Under the pieces are notes generated by a model, which had not been told where the DNA came from, made no database searches, and was given only the letters and a program-made list of their open reading frames with translations. Shown piece by piece: positions 1 to 9,735 of a stretch of 64,000 nucleotides of DNA. Origin of the DNA: Antedon mediterranea (lineage: Eukaryota; Echinodermata; Crinoidea; Comatulida; Antedonidae); NCBI RefSeq assembly GCF_964355755.1, contig NC_092679.1:10964932-11028931 (forward strand), given 5' to 3'. Numbering within the stretch: position 1 is the first letter of the stretch; the number at the start of each line of letters is the position of its first letter. A program made the translations under genes and the position numbers.

Positions 1-921
1 CACTGTCATCAGCGTATAGAAGGAGTTTACAATCAGGATCAATACAAGTTACCATGTCATTAACAAAACATAAGAACAAAAGGGGTCCAAGGATACTTCC
101 TTGAGGAACCCCGCATGTAACAGTACAAGATTGAGAGCAATGATCATCAACAGTTACTATTTGCTTTAATTCTTATTGATAAGTAAGATTTAAACCATTC
201 AATAGATCCAATACCCATTAATCATTAGCTTATTAAATAAAATGTCATGATCTACAGTGTCAAAAGCCTTCTTTAAATTGACCAACACCATACCCGAGAA
301 ATTTCCCTTAGAAGTTTGGGTTTTAAGGGAATCAACTAAGTCTATCAAACATGTGTCAGTAGAGAAGGCAGCTCGAAATCCAGATTGATATTTATACAAT
401 ACGTTGTTTTCAGTAAAGTATTTTTCGATTTGAATAAAAACAGCCTTCTCTAAAATTTTAGACATTGTACTGAGTATACTTATAGGGCGATAGTTTCCAA
501 TATGGGTTCTACTACCTTTTTTATAAAGAGGTATGACCTTGGCCTTTTTCATGTCTTCTGGGACTGTACTGGTACTAATTGATAAATTAATTATGTAGGT
601 AATGGGAACTTTTAGAATTTCAGCCCCATCTTTTATGAAGCGGGGAGGTATCTTATCGACACCCGTGCTTTTTGTCGCATTAAGTTGGTTTAATTCACTA
701 TATATAAAGTCTTCGTCCACTGAGTTGACCATAAAGTTATTGCCAATAACGGTTCTATAGAAATCCTTAAGTTTGGACGATGTCATACACATTCTTAGGG
801 GATGGAAGTTTACTGACCAAATTGGCTGCAATAGTAGTAAAATATTCGTTGAAGCAAGAAGCAATTTTGGCTGGGTCGAAACATTTAGTACCATTGGGCA
901 GGTCAATAACCGTTTTAGCAC
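1..921 (-). pseudogene. Element A: reverse transcriptase domain of a CR1-like non-LTR retrotransposon (runs off the window)
   Basis: Read on the minus strand this is a non-LTR reverse transcriptase, which copies element RNA at a nicked chromosomal target. In order I see NYRPISIL, SGFRAAFSTDT, LKKAFDTVDH, a VPQGSILGP block near 80-120 and the catalytic YADD at about 5-16. The rest of the domain lies beyond the window. A stop at 199 and a frame change at about 770-920 against the upstream endonuclease/linker ORF show that it is decayed. The family call (CR1 rather than Jockey or L2) rests on motif style only. Confidence 0.85.
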
Positions 922-1763
922 TATCCTTAGATTTATTACTATAGCCTAGACCTTTAAACATTTTCCATAATTTTTTAGGGTTATTTTTATTTTTTTCAGC
1001 CTTGTTTAACAAATGATTTGATTTAGCTTTATTTATATCACGCTGTATTTTATTTCTTAGTTTGCGAAATTGTATTAATAAGTCGGTATTTATAGTCTTG
1101 TTTTTATTATACATATTTAATAATTTATCTCTGGTTTCAATGTCTTGTAATATTTCTCTAGTTAACCATGGTTCCGTTCTTGGTTTCATCCTAATGTTTT
1201 TAAGGGGGGCAATGGAATCAATAGCAGCCAAAAGTAATGCATTAAATTTATACAGAGCTTCATTTACATCTCCGATAGAGGTAACTACTGACCAATCGAT
1301 ATCTATTAGTATGTTTCTAAATTGATCAACGGTATAGTTTTTTAGTGATCTGATATATACATTTTTATGTCCATTGAACTTAAGTTTAATAGTTTTCCGT
1401 GTACAAAATGTCATTAAGTGATCGCTTAGACCTGTTGCGATTGTACCCGATTGGCTTATCTTATTCTCATTATTACATAATATATGATCGAGGCATGAAG
1501 CAACTGTAGGGCATATCCTAGTTGGTTCAGTTACTTTGTTACTTAAACTAAACATATTTAGAATTTGATTATAGCTATTCAATAAAGATGACTTTGTTAA
1601 AGTACATATATTAAAATCGCCAACAACAATTAATTCACTGTCCATTCCAATTTTAGATAACATATTTTCAAACAGAGTTAGAAAGTTCGTTTGCTTTGGT
1701 GGTCTGTAACATGTTCCAATTATAATGGGTTTGGTTTTAGGCAGGTTCAGTTCAATCCAAAGT
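767..1763 (-). pseudogene. Element A: C-terminal half of the endonuclease and linker to RT
   Basis: The minus-strand ORF carries the second half of an apurinic/apyrimidinic-type endonuclease, which nicks the target to prime reverse transcription. Visible motifs are GTCYRPPK, VVGDFNI (about 1606-1625) and GLSDHLMT (catalytic Asp-His). A Lys/Asn-rich linker ending in KNPKKLWKMF leads to RT. The first half of the domain is not adjacent: it resumes at 5618-5880 because hAT-1 sits between 1764 and 5617. Removing hAT-1 and one AAAGT copy gives an open frame across the junction (EAEVL joined to WIELN). Confidence 0.85.
1759..1763. repeat. hAT-1 target-site duplication, left copy (AAAGT)
   Basis: AAAGT here matches 5618-5622. 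The 8-bp flanks differ (TCCAAAGT against AAAGTACT), so the duplication is 5 bp. Restoring one copy puts the interrupted endonuclease of element A back in frame. Confidence 0.9.
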
Positions 1764-2273
1764 CAGGGTTCGTACGCGTCCTTAAATTCCTTGAAAGTCA
1801 TGGAAAAATAAATCTCTTTTTTCAAGTACTGGAAAGTCCTTGAAATTGGCATTTGTCCTTGAATGTCCTGAAAATTGTTAAAATACAATAAAGTTATATG
1901 AATTCTTTTTAATAAAGTTTTGAAAACACTGAACAATAAAAGTATTAAGTATGAAAGTACATGGAAGATAACAACGTTTGTACGTGCCGACTTTTCCGCC
2001 GCCGATAAATGCTCGTACATGAAATAGGCTTTCTTATCAGGTTGGTTGTTGACTGCAGAACGCCACTGGCCAGTGATGTTCAGATGACAATCACCTTTAA
2101 AAAACTTTGCCCAACTATTCTTTTGTTCCCCCACAGTACATTATTGCATAATAGCTATTACTATTGAAATAAATACTTGGCCCTTTTTGTGTTCCGATTT
2201 TGTTTAAAAATTAATTTAACGAATGTAATATTGTAAACATGCATAGCATTTTAGCATTACACTTTAATTAGTG

Positions 2274-2332
2274 ACTATACTCGCATTCTATTTATAGCCT
2301 CTGATAAGCTATAAATAGAATGCGAGTATAGT
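2274..2332. repeat. Perfect 25-bp inverted repeat (hairpin) upstream of the hAT-1 transposase
   Basis: Arms 2274-2298 and 2308-2332 are exact reverse complements around a 9-nt loop. The right arm ends 112 bp before the transposase ATG, so the hairpin would fall in the promoter or 5' UTR. Nothing else in hAT-1 pairs this well. A protein-binding dyad or a recent local inverted duplication are both possible. Confidence 0.85.
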
Positions 2333-2444
2333 GACCTCTCTCAGCGAGGCTCTCTCACACCGCAAGCGCGTATATTAGCGGTCTCTATATGGCTGCCGAT
2401 GAGTTTTTTATCGTGCGTTTCTCGTCAGTGGAAATCTATCCAAC

Positions 2445-5004
2445 ATGCCGCGTACATGCTTTTTTCAAGAGTCCTGGCTTTTTGATAGCAAATTTTCCCC
2501 GTGGATTAACCGTGCGTCAATAAAAACGGAGGCAAAGTGTAAACTATGTAGAAAAACATTAGATATCTCCAACATGGGACGGTCGGCGTTAATATCTCAT
2601 CAAAACGGAAAAAAGCATAAACAACAAATGGAGTTGAGGTTTAACAATACGACGCAAGAAGTTAATCAATTTTTTAGTAAGTCCAACCCAACAACATCCA
2701 CCACTAAATCTAATAGTACCATCACCAGTATTATTGAACAAGAAGACATACCAGGAACTAGTGTTGATAATAGTATACCGAAACGTACGAACCCAAGTGG
2801 CCCGGCGACGATGCAGTATTTCAGTAGTAGTGAGGAGATTCGTAAAGCAGAAATATTGTGGGCCTTATTCATGACTAACCGGCACTATTCGAACAAGTCG
2901 ATGGATGAAATAAATGAAGTATTCCAGGCGATGTTTCCAGATAGTGGAATAGCTGCAAAATTTAGTTGTGGTGAAAAAAAGTCTGCTTATGTTGTTAATT
3001 ATGGGTTAGCGCCATATTTTAGGTAAGTTTTGTTTGATATCGATTGATATAGGCCTACAATTTAGATTAAATAAATAATTGTAATAGGCATTTCTGTATT
3101 GAGTAATAGCCTGGTGAGTATGAAAAACAAATGTTTTTAGTCTAAGTTTTGTTCATTTTAGGTCATTACTTCTGAAACGTGTTACGGATGAGTCAGATTA
3201 CGTTCTACTATTTGATGAAAGTCTAAACAAAGGTACACAACTAAAGCAAATGGATATCCATGTCCGATTTTGGGCTAACAACCACGTGGAAACTAGATTC
3301 TTTGATAGTACATTCATGGGTCATGCTACTGCTGAGAAAGTCGTCACCGATTTTAAGATATGTGCAGACAAACTAAATCTCGCAAAATTACTTCAAATCG
3401 GTATGGATGGTCCAAACGTCAATTGGAAGTTTTATAAACTTCTCTCTGCCGATATAAAGACGAATTACAATACATCAGTTCTCAACATTGGGTCGTGTGG
3501 CCTTCATGTAATGCACAATGGGTTTCAAAGTGGTGTGCAGTCAATTGATTGGAAGGTCTACGACATACTGTCTAGTTTACAAATACTGTTCAAAGACACC
3601 CCTGCTCGTCGGGAAGATTTTGAGAACGCTACTGGCACACATGTGTTTGGCCTTAAGTTTTGTAAACACAGATGGGTGGAGAATGCTGCAGTTGCGAAGC
3701 GGTTTCTCAGTGTTTTTCCGCACCTTAAAACGTACATCAAGCAGGTGACCGAAAAGAAAATAAATGACCCAAAAACAAAGTCGTATGACACTCTGAAGGC
3801 TGCTTCAGTAGACTTATTTACGGTGCCCAGAATGCACTTTTTTGTGATGGTGGCCACACAAATGGAAACGTTTCTTAAAAAATATCAAACAGATCAACCA
3901 ATGATACCGTTTCTTGAGAAAGATCTAGTGGCATGTTTGAGAGGGCTATTGAGATTGGTCATTAAACCAGACGTCCTTTCCGGGCTCGTGAATGGCCAAA
4001 GTTTCACTAACTTTAATATAGATGAAACGAAAAACCATTTACTTGCTAACAAAGTAGACTGTGGAATATTAGCTTCAGAGCATATAAAGGAGTTGATCAA
4101 GAAAAAGAAGGTGTCCGAGTTACAAGAACTCAGGTTTAAAAATGAGTGCAAGACCATGGTTCTTACAATTGTTAAGAAAGTGCTATCTAAATGCCCACTT
4201 GGTTTCAGAATCGTTCAAAAAGCGAAATTTCTCGATCCAAGAAATTTTTGTTTAAGTGGTAATGCGCGATCTCTTAATGTTGGTAGACTAAAGGCTGTAT
4301 TAAAAATATTAGCAGACAACCAAAAAATCAACCATGACATGTGTGATGAAATTGTTAATCAGGCAAACGAATTCTATGATTTTGTTGTGTTAAATAATTT
4401 ATCAGATTTCACTGAATACGATCCTAAATGTAGAATTGACGAATTTTACTATGACCGCCTTAGCAAAACCACTAAGTATCACGCATTCTGGGGGGTAGTA
4501 AAATTGATTCTAATGCTTTCCCATGGCCAGGCGACTGTTGAGAGAGGTTTTAGTGTAAACAAGGAGGTAGCGGCTGTCAATATGTCAGAGAGTACATATG
4601 TTTCGAAGCGCGTTGTATGCGGTCACATAGCTTCAGTTGGTGGTGTTTTGTCTGTAAAGATAACGCCCCAATTAATTACTTCTGTGAGTGGGGCTAGGCA
4701 ATGCTATAATCTCTATCTTGATAATGAAAAACGTAAAGCGGCAGAATCTTCAAAGGCTATTAAGAGAAAATCGACGATCGATGAGTTAGATAACTTAAAG
4801 AAAGCCAAAAAAAGATGTATTGCTGATATTATGGGTTTAGAAAAATCGTCTGCAAAGTTTTCCGATCAAGCTGAAAGTAAAGGTAGTCTTACCCTCATTG
4901 CCAAAGCTAATAGCTTGCGTAGAACCGCTTCTGAAAAAAAAGAGCAATTAGCTCAACTAGAGGAAGACATTAGACATAAATTAGAGGAAATCAAAAATAG
5001 CTAG
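2445..5004 (+). CDS. hAT-family transposase, two exons (2445-3022, 3162-5004), 806 aa, apparently intact
   Basis: This protein would cut and paste hAT-1. Exon 1 starts at ATG 2445 and ends at a consensus donor (AG|GTAAGT, 3022/3023). The 139-bp intron ends TTTTAG at 3161, and exon 2 continues in the same frame to TAG at 5004, giving 806 codons without a break. The N-terminus has a BED-like zinc finger (C32, C35, H52, H58). The RNase H-fold core shows LFDES (D211), IGMDGPN (D275), the hAT hallmark C-x2-H (C305/H308) and HRW (R363, W364). The C-terminal dimerisation block HGQATVERGFS contains the likely catalytic E653, and a Lys/Glu-rich coiled coil ends the protein. Roles of residues are assigned by analogy to hAT enzymes. 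Activity is not shown. Confidence 0.9.
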
Positions 5005-5605
5005 GCTATTGTGTAGATTAAATTAGCAGAAATTGCTAAGTTATAAAAAATAAACAATGTAAAAATCGTAAAGATCGTTTTGAATAAAGTTCAGAGTGAA
5101 TTAGAATATGGTTTGATTTCTTTTATTTATACCTTCTAAAAAAAACATACGATATACAGAAACGGCATTTAAACTCCGAATTCCGAACGAATTGTAGAAC
5201 GTCATCCTATAGTAGTATCAAATTACCAAATATCGTCGACAGTGCAGTGACTATGGAAACATCAGCCTTTGTTCAATACACGCCGTGACTACCCTCGATA
5301 GGCGCGGAAGTCTGGCGCGGTTCCACAAAGGCTTTACCAGGGAGTTGTTACAACTCTTTACGCTTTACTACCGTTACGTGTCATTTTACTCGATTTCCCA
5401 CGCCTATGTTTTCAGTACTGTATGTTTTTTTAGTGGCTACAGTTAGTAGGCCTACTTGAATTTCTGAAAAACATCGTAACTACGAATTCATTTTTTTTTA
5501 TTAATCTGTTGAACTTAATATTTAGGTATAATAATGTCCTTGAAATTTTAAAATGTTGACATTGAATGTCCTTGAAATGTCCTGGAATTTTACTAGCTCA
5601 CAGGT
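5005..5605 (+). other. hAT-1 3' untranslated and subterminal region
   Basis: Non-coding. AATAAA occurs at 5049-5054 and 5083-5088, so the transposase mRNA probably ends inside the element. A short GC-rich patch lies at about 5275-5340. From about 5530 the GTCCTTGAA repeats lead into the right terminal inverted repeat. Confidence 0.6.
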
Positions 5606-5617
5606 GTACGAACCCTG

Positions 5618-5622
5618 AAAGT
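5618..5622. repeat. hAT-1 target-site duplication, right copy (AAAGT)
   Basis: This is the partner of 1759-1763. It lies directly after the terminal AACCCTG of hAT-1. Confidence 0.9.
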
Positions 5623-5880
5623 ACTTCAGCTTCGTCGGATTCAATATCTGAACGCCGGTTAAACGCGATGTCATCCCTTATATACGTACATACGCCACCG
5701 CCTTTGCGGTCGCGATCTCTTCGTAGAACTGAGTAACCTTCAATTTTAATTTCGTTGTCAGATACCGAATCATCAATCCATGTTTCGCTAATGGAGATAA
5801 TACCAGCTTTACTTTTATATGCAATATCGCGCAGTTCCGGTAGTTTGGGGATTATTGATCTAGAATGTGTATTCCTTTCT
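5623..5880 (-). pseudogene. Element A: N-terminal half of the apurinic-type endonuclease
   Basis: Minus-strand coding sequence with ISETWIDD (the catalytic Glu motif), RRDRDRKGGGV and YIRDDIAF, the standard first half of a CR1/Jockey endonuclease. It continues at 1758 once hAT-1 is removed. There is a frame change at about 5880 against the PHD-like ORF upstream. Whether that is a decay frameshift or a true ORF1/ORF2 boundary is not clear. Confidence 0.85.
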
Positions 5881-6175
5881 ATTTAAACCGCGTGAAGTCT
5901 TCAGGAGCGACGTTATATAATGGGGGTGGCGTTCTTAATCCTATGTCATCGTTATGATTTCCACAGGAATCAAATGAGAGATGTTTCCAGCTGCATTCCA
6001 CGCATACATAATTAAATTCAGTATTGTTGTTTACAATGTACTTGTATCTTTTGGGCGTCATGAAACCATCAGTACACTTTATATGAGTCCACTTATTACA
6101 CTCATCACACGATATGGCTCTGCTTCTGGTAGTGACGCGCCGTTGACATTTACCACAACAATTGTTTGATACACT
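5879..6175 (-). pseudogene. Element A: PHD-like zinc-finger region of ORF1
   Basis: Reading from 6175 down to 5879, the protein has CGKC, then ISCDECNKWTH, HIKC and YVCVEC, a C4-H-C3 spacing that fits a PHD finger. PHD-like fingers occur in ORF1 proteins of some CR1-group elements and may bind chromatin or nucleic acid. The frame differs by one from the 2A-bearing ORF just upstream, so a 1-nt indel lies right after the 2A motif. A treble-clef finger of another class is the main alternative. Confidence 0.7.
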
Positions 6176-6546
6176 GGTCCAGGATTGGATTCGATGTCAC
6201 CACACCATAGTAAGCAGATAATTAAAGTTCTACATGCAAGCTGTCTGGGGTTCCGATGAAAATTATAATCATAATGCGAGAATTTTTTGGTTGATGTAAA
6301 TAGGTACGTATAACACTCACCGACTGCATTCTTGAAATCTTTCGATGTATGGTTATCCAGATAAATTGAAGAAGGGCATAACTTATGAATGACTTGTTCA
6401 TGTTCAGGATGATGGTGTGATCTTTTCAACAACATAACATATAGCGACAGCGCCAGAAAAATACCATTCATACTTCCCGCCATATGTATCCTTATACACA
6501 AATAGAAAGGAAAAGTACACTCACCAATTGTGCTTGACGAAAACAA
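6079..6546 (-). CDS. Element A: N-terminal ORF1 with a 2A self-cleaving peptide
   Basis: The likely start is at MAGSMNG, after a leader. The ORF holds a hydrophobic stretch (SMNGIFLALSLYVMLL), a His-rich segment and then LLWCGDIESNPGP, a full D-x-E-x-N-P-G-P motif encoded at 6175-6198. 2A peptides make the ribosome skip the final Gly-Pro bond. They have been described near the N-terminus of non-LTR elements in sea urchin and other invertebrates, where some also act as signal sequences. After the motif the reading frame shifts by one nucleotide relative to the PHD-like domain. The last roughly 30 residues of this ORF are therefore probably out of frame. Confidence 0.82.
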   Translation of the reverse strand: MFSSSTIGECTFPFYLCIRIHMAGSMNGIFLALSLYVMLLKRSHHHPEHEQVIHKLCPSSIYLDNHTSKDFKNAVGECYTYLFTSTKKFSHYDYNFHRNPRQLACRTLIICLLWCGDIESNPGPVYQTIVVVNVNGASLPEAEPYRVMSVISGLI

Positions 6547-7468
6547 AGGCCAGCACGTCCTCGTTCTGCAGTGGAATGTATCGAGTTATGCGGTAACAAA
6601 ATCCCAGGTGGTCATGGAATGCAAGTGAATTCGCTTCGTCGTTTGGTTGTTAAAAGTCAATGGCTAGATTCTTAGTTAGTACCCTTATCCAATGATCAGC
6701 AGGGTTACCAAAATGAAAAACATCACAGATACACAATCAATCGAAATACAATTACAGAATTCAAACTTTCACTGTAAAACTACCGGTATAATACAAACAA
6801 TCAAAACTAAAAAAATAGCAGGTTAAACTGTAATAAAACTTGTTCAGGTATGGCATAAAATAGCGTTAAAATTGTGATAGCGAATTAATTCCAGTCATAG
6901 CTCAGGCCGGTTGCCATAAGTCATCGGCATCTACTGTAGTCCCCTTTACAATCAATGGTGGAGGCGAGAATATTTGAGTTGAAAGCAACTATCGGGTCCT
7001 AGCGGAGCTCGCTCTTAACACGACCGTTCTGGACGAAGGTGCATACAGGTATGATAATAACATGTGATAATTAATAACAATCATTACATATCATAACCAT
7101 TTTGATGATTATTATTACATATAACAGTTTTTATCGTATTCAAACTAAATTAAGCTTGAGTCATTCTGTGACAAAACGACGTAACTAGTTTTTGAGAAAA
7201 TGTATAGTCATGTGATAATCAACATTTCAAAATTTAAATATAAGTATAAGTAGTAAAGTAAAGTGATATGTCCTCTTTACAGTAACAGACAGTTATTACA
7301 CTACCGTATTAGAAAAACATTGTAACCCATTAAAAAAAATAATTGGAGGCCAATTTCACTGCTAAATTTATGACTACAAAATTGCTTCTAAAGTGTTGTC
7401 CTCTATAATCAGTCAGTAATTTATTAGTTAGTTATTACGTATACAACGATTTCCCAACGTGTCTGTCT
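6547..7468. other. Probable 5' leader of element A, then unassigned sequence
   Basis: There is no coding signal on either strand. 6547 to about 7050 probably holds the 5' end of element A (GC-richer patch at 6990-7050). 7050-7468 is AT-rich and carries ATTATTA runs. The 3' end of element B lies near 7440-7470. I see no terminal repeats. Confidence 0.4.
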
Positions 7469-8892
7469 TTATGATGTGCTTCCATTTTCTGTTTCTATGG
7501 CTAAAGGCGGGTTTCCATCGGGCGCGGTAACGGTAGCCTTAGGAGTGACAAAATTAAATGTTGTACCCCTGGTGAAATGGTTATGATGATCAGAAATTAA
7601 CAAAAAGTTATCCTTAAGGAAAGAAGGCGTATTAAAGTTATAACGAATTTTGTGAACATAATTTAATCTTAAAAACTTATTTCTGAGGCTGACATTAAGA
7701 AACCCAAGATCGGAAAGCTCTTTGGCACCTATGTGAGACCTCGGACCAACATTTAAAATGAAACGTGCCATCTTGTTTTGGGCAGTTTGTAATTTATGTT
7801 TAAGATTCTTATTGACACCGCCGTACCATGCCGAGGCAGAATAGTCAAATGTACATTGTATTAAAGCAGTGCTTAATAGTTTACGACATTTTTTAATCAA
7901 GCACGAACTTTGCCTATGTAAAAACTTCAACCTTGACTTAAGTTTACTGATTAACACTAGTTGCAATAATATCACATGATACATATTGGTCTAAATCAAT
8001 ACCCAAATATTTAACTTGCTTAGTACTTTTGATTCTACGGCCCATTAATTCTACAGAAAACTCTTTAACTTTGTTAAGCTTCGCTCTGCTACCAAAGATA
8101 ATACTTTCGGTTTTGCCAACATGTAAAGATAATTTGTTTTCAGTTAACCAGTCCTGGCACTTAGCTAGGACAGTACTTAATTTATGAGCGATTTTGGTGG
8201 CATCGTGATGAGAATACAGAATCGTAGAATCATCAGCATAAAGCAATAATTGAACATCAGAATCAATACAAGAAGCAATATCATTTAAATAACATAGAAA
8301 AAGAATAGGGCCCAAGATGCTACCTTGCGGTACACCATGAGTAACTATAAGAGGTTCAGAGCAGGTACCATTCACACTGACAACTTGTATGCGGTTAGCG
8401 AGATAAGATTGAAACCAGTCAGTACACTTAAAACCCATGCATTTTAGCTTGTTAATTAAAATTACATGATCGACGGTATCGAAAGCTTTTTGTAAGTCAA
8501 TTAGAACCATTCCAGTAAAAAGGCCTTTGGACTTATTGTTTTTTAAACCGTCGATGAGATTTATGAGGTTGCTTTCAGTTGAATGGGCCTGCCGAAAACC
8601 GGATTGATAGGCATAAAGTATATTATTTTTGGAAAGATACCTTTCAAGTTTCAACTTGTATAGCTACAGATTTTTCAAGAATCTTAGATACCGTAGGCAG
8701 AATACTAATCGGCCGATAATTCTCAACACTTGTTCTAGTATTTTTCTTAAATAGAGGGGTAACTTTAGCAGTTTTAAGATCATGAGGAAAACAATTAGTT
8801 TTAAACGAAAGGTTAATGATATGAGCTATCGGTTCAGCCAAGATTATCGCACCGTCACGTAAAAATCTTGAAGGAATATTATCTAGACCGAC
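7469..8892 (-). pseudogene. Element B: CR1-like reverse transcriptase, 5'-truncated
   Basis: Minus-strand RT in two frames: 8892-7944, then 7984-7469 after a frameshift at about 7965. Motifs in order are GLDNIPSRFL, NYRPISIL, YAYQSGFR, LIDLQKAFDTVDH, GVPQGSILGP, LLYADDS, KYLGIDLD and the C-terminal FDYSASAWYGG. Divergence from element A makes it a separate family. The 5' part of ORF2 and all of ORF1 are missing. At 8890-8897 the sequence passes in frame into Penelope-type RT. Confidence 0.87.
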
Positions 8893-9510
8893 GCTAGGAT
8901 TGCCTGCTTTGTGGATTTTAGGTAGGAAATAAAATCTGCCTGGAACTGGATTGACCTGTGCCAAATGAGGTCCAATCTTAGGATCGATGGAGTGTTTTTT
9001 TATCATCACAGAAACAGATTTGGCCACCTTATTTCCGGGGCGGGATCTGTTGTAAGTTTACGATAATGAAGAGGATTGTTTAGCTGTCTTAAGGACTTCT
9101 CTTCATAAAATTTGATGTCCATAGCAACAGTGACAGAACCTTTATCAGCGGGTTTAATGATGATATCATTACGCTGACGCAATTTAGCAATGGCCTGCCT
9201 CTCTTGTTTTAAGAGATTGTCACATTTATCTGGTTTTGGACATCCTCCTCAATAGCCTGAATAAATGTTTCTAAAGCTGGACAACGATTTTTACATGGAT
9301 TCCAGGAACTTTTTGGTTTAAATTTGTTAACGTTGCCTTCGTTTTGCGTGGTGCTGCTGTCTGAATCAGCAAAACATTCACGTAATTGTAATCTTCTGGA
9401 GAAAGACTCCATATCCAAAGATAGTTTTTGTCTTGGTTTTGGGCAGAATTTAAGTCCTCGGGAAAGAGAACATTGTTCCTATTTATAAAAAGGACGATAA
9501 GTCGCAATTA
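8893..9510 (-). pseudogene. Penelope-like element fragment (N-terminal RT region)
   Basis: The minus strand encodes the N-terminal half of a Penelope-type RT: NRCPALETFIQ, then RNDIIIKPADKGS, and FYFLPKIHKAGNP close to the junction with element B. Penelope elements are telomerase-related retroelements. Frames change near 9210-9270 and 9030-9040, so the copy is dead. Its YADD core and GIY-YIG part are not adjacent. A separate Penelope C-terminus sits at 50.2-51.3 kb. Confidence 0.85.
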
Positions 9511-9735
9511 AAAAATGACAGGCCTGTCGCATTGACATCACTGTTTGGTAACACCCTTAAAAGTCTTGTGATGGAGGATCTAACTAAACACCTTAATGAA
9601 TTTGGCCTTATGTACAACTGACGATTCGCTACTTGCCGAAGCAACTACTTCGTGGACCCTTGGTCTTGATAGAGATGCTGTGCGTATCTATGTGGTCTCT
9701 TTTGATTATTCCCGTGCATTTGATTTCGATATCTC
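9470..9735 (+). pseudogene. Small non-LTR reverse transcriptase scrap
   Basis: Plus-strand reading gives VPIYKKDD, then NDRPVALTSLFGNTLKSL and, after a frameshift at about 9620, SFDYSRAFDF (RT motif with catalytic Asp). It is only about 265 bp, wedged between the Penelope fragment and the BEL element. The RT type cannot be fixed from this length. Confidence 0.6.

Larger units (their letters stand above)
1764..5617 (+). mobile_element. hAT-1: complete hAT-superfamily DNA transposon nested in element A
   Basis: A 3,854-bp element with perfect 12-bp terminal inverted repeats (CAGGGTTCGTAC at 1764-1775, its complement at 5606-5617). It is flanked by 5-bp direct repeats AAAGT (1759-1763 and 5618-5622). 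Both ends carry subterminal copies of a GTCCTTGAA word (for example 1830-1865 and 5535-5585), a usual type of transposase-binding array. The single gene reads + and is uninterrupted after removal of one intron. Classical hAT elements duplicate 8 bp. I recall a hAT subgroup with 5-bp duplications, but the subgroup needs a database check. All parts needed for activity appear to be present. Confidence 0.93.

Noticed and set aside
1763-2134. 123-codon minus-strand ORF at the left end of hAT-1
   Set aside because: It starts in the terminal repeat and shows no domain. It overlaps subterminal repeats and is probably chance.
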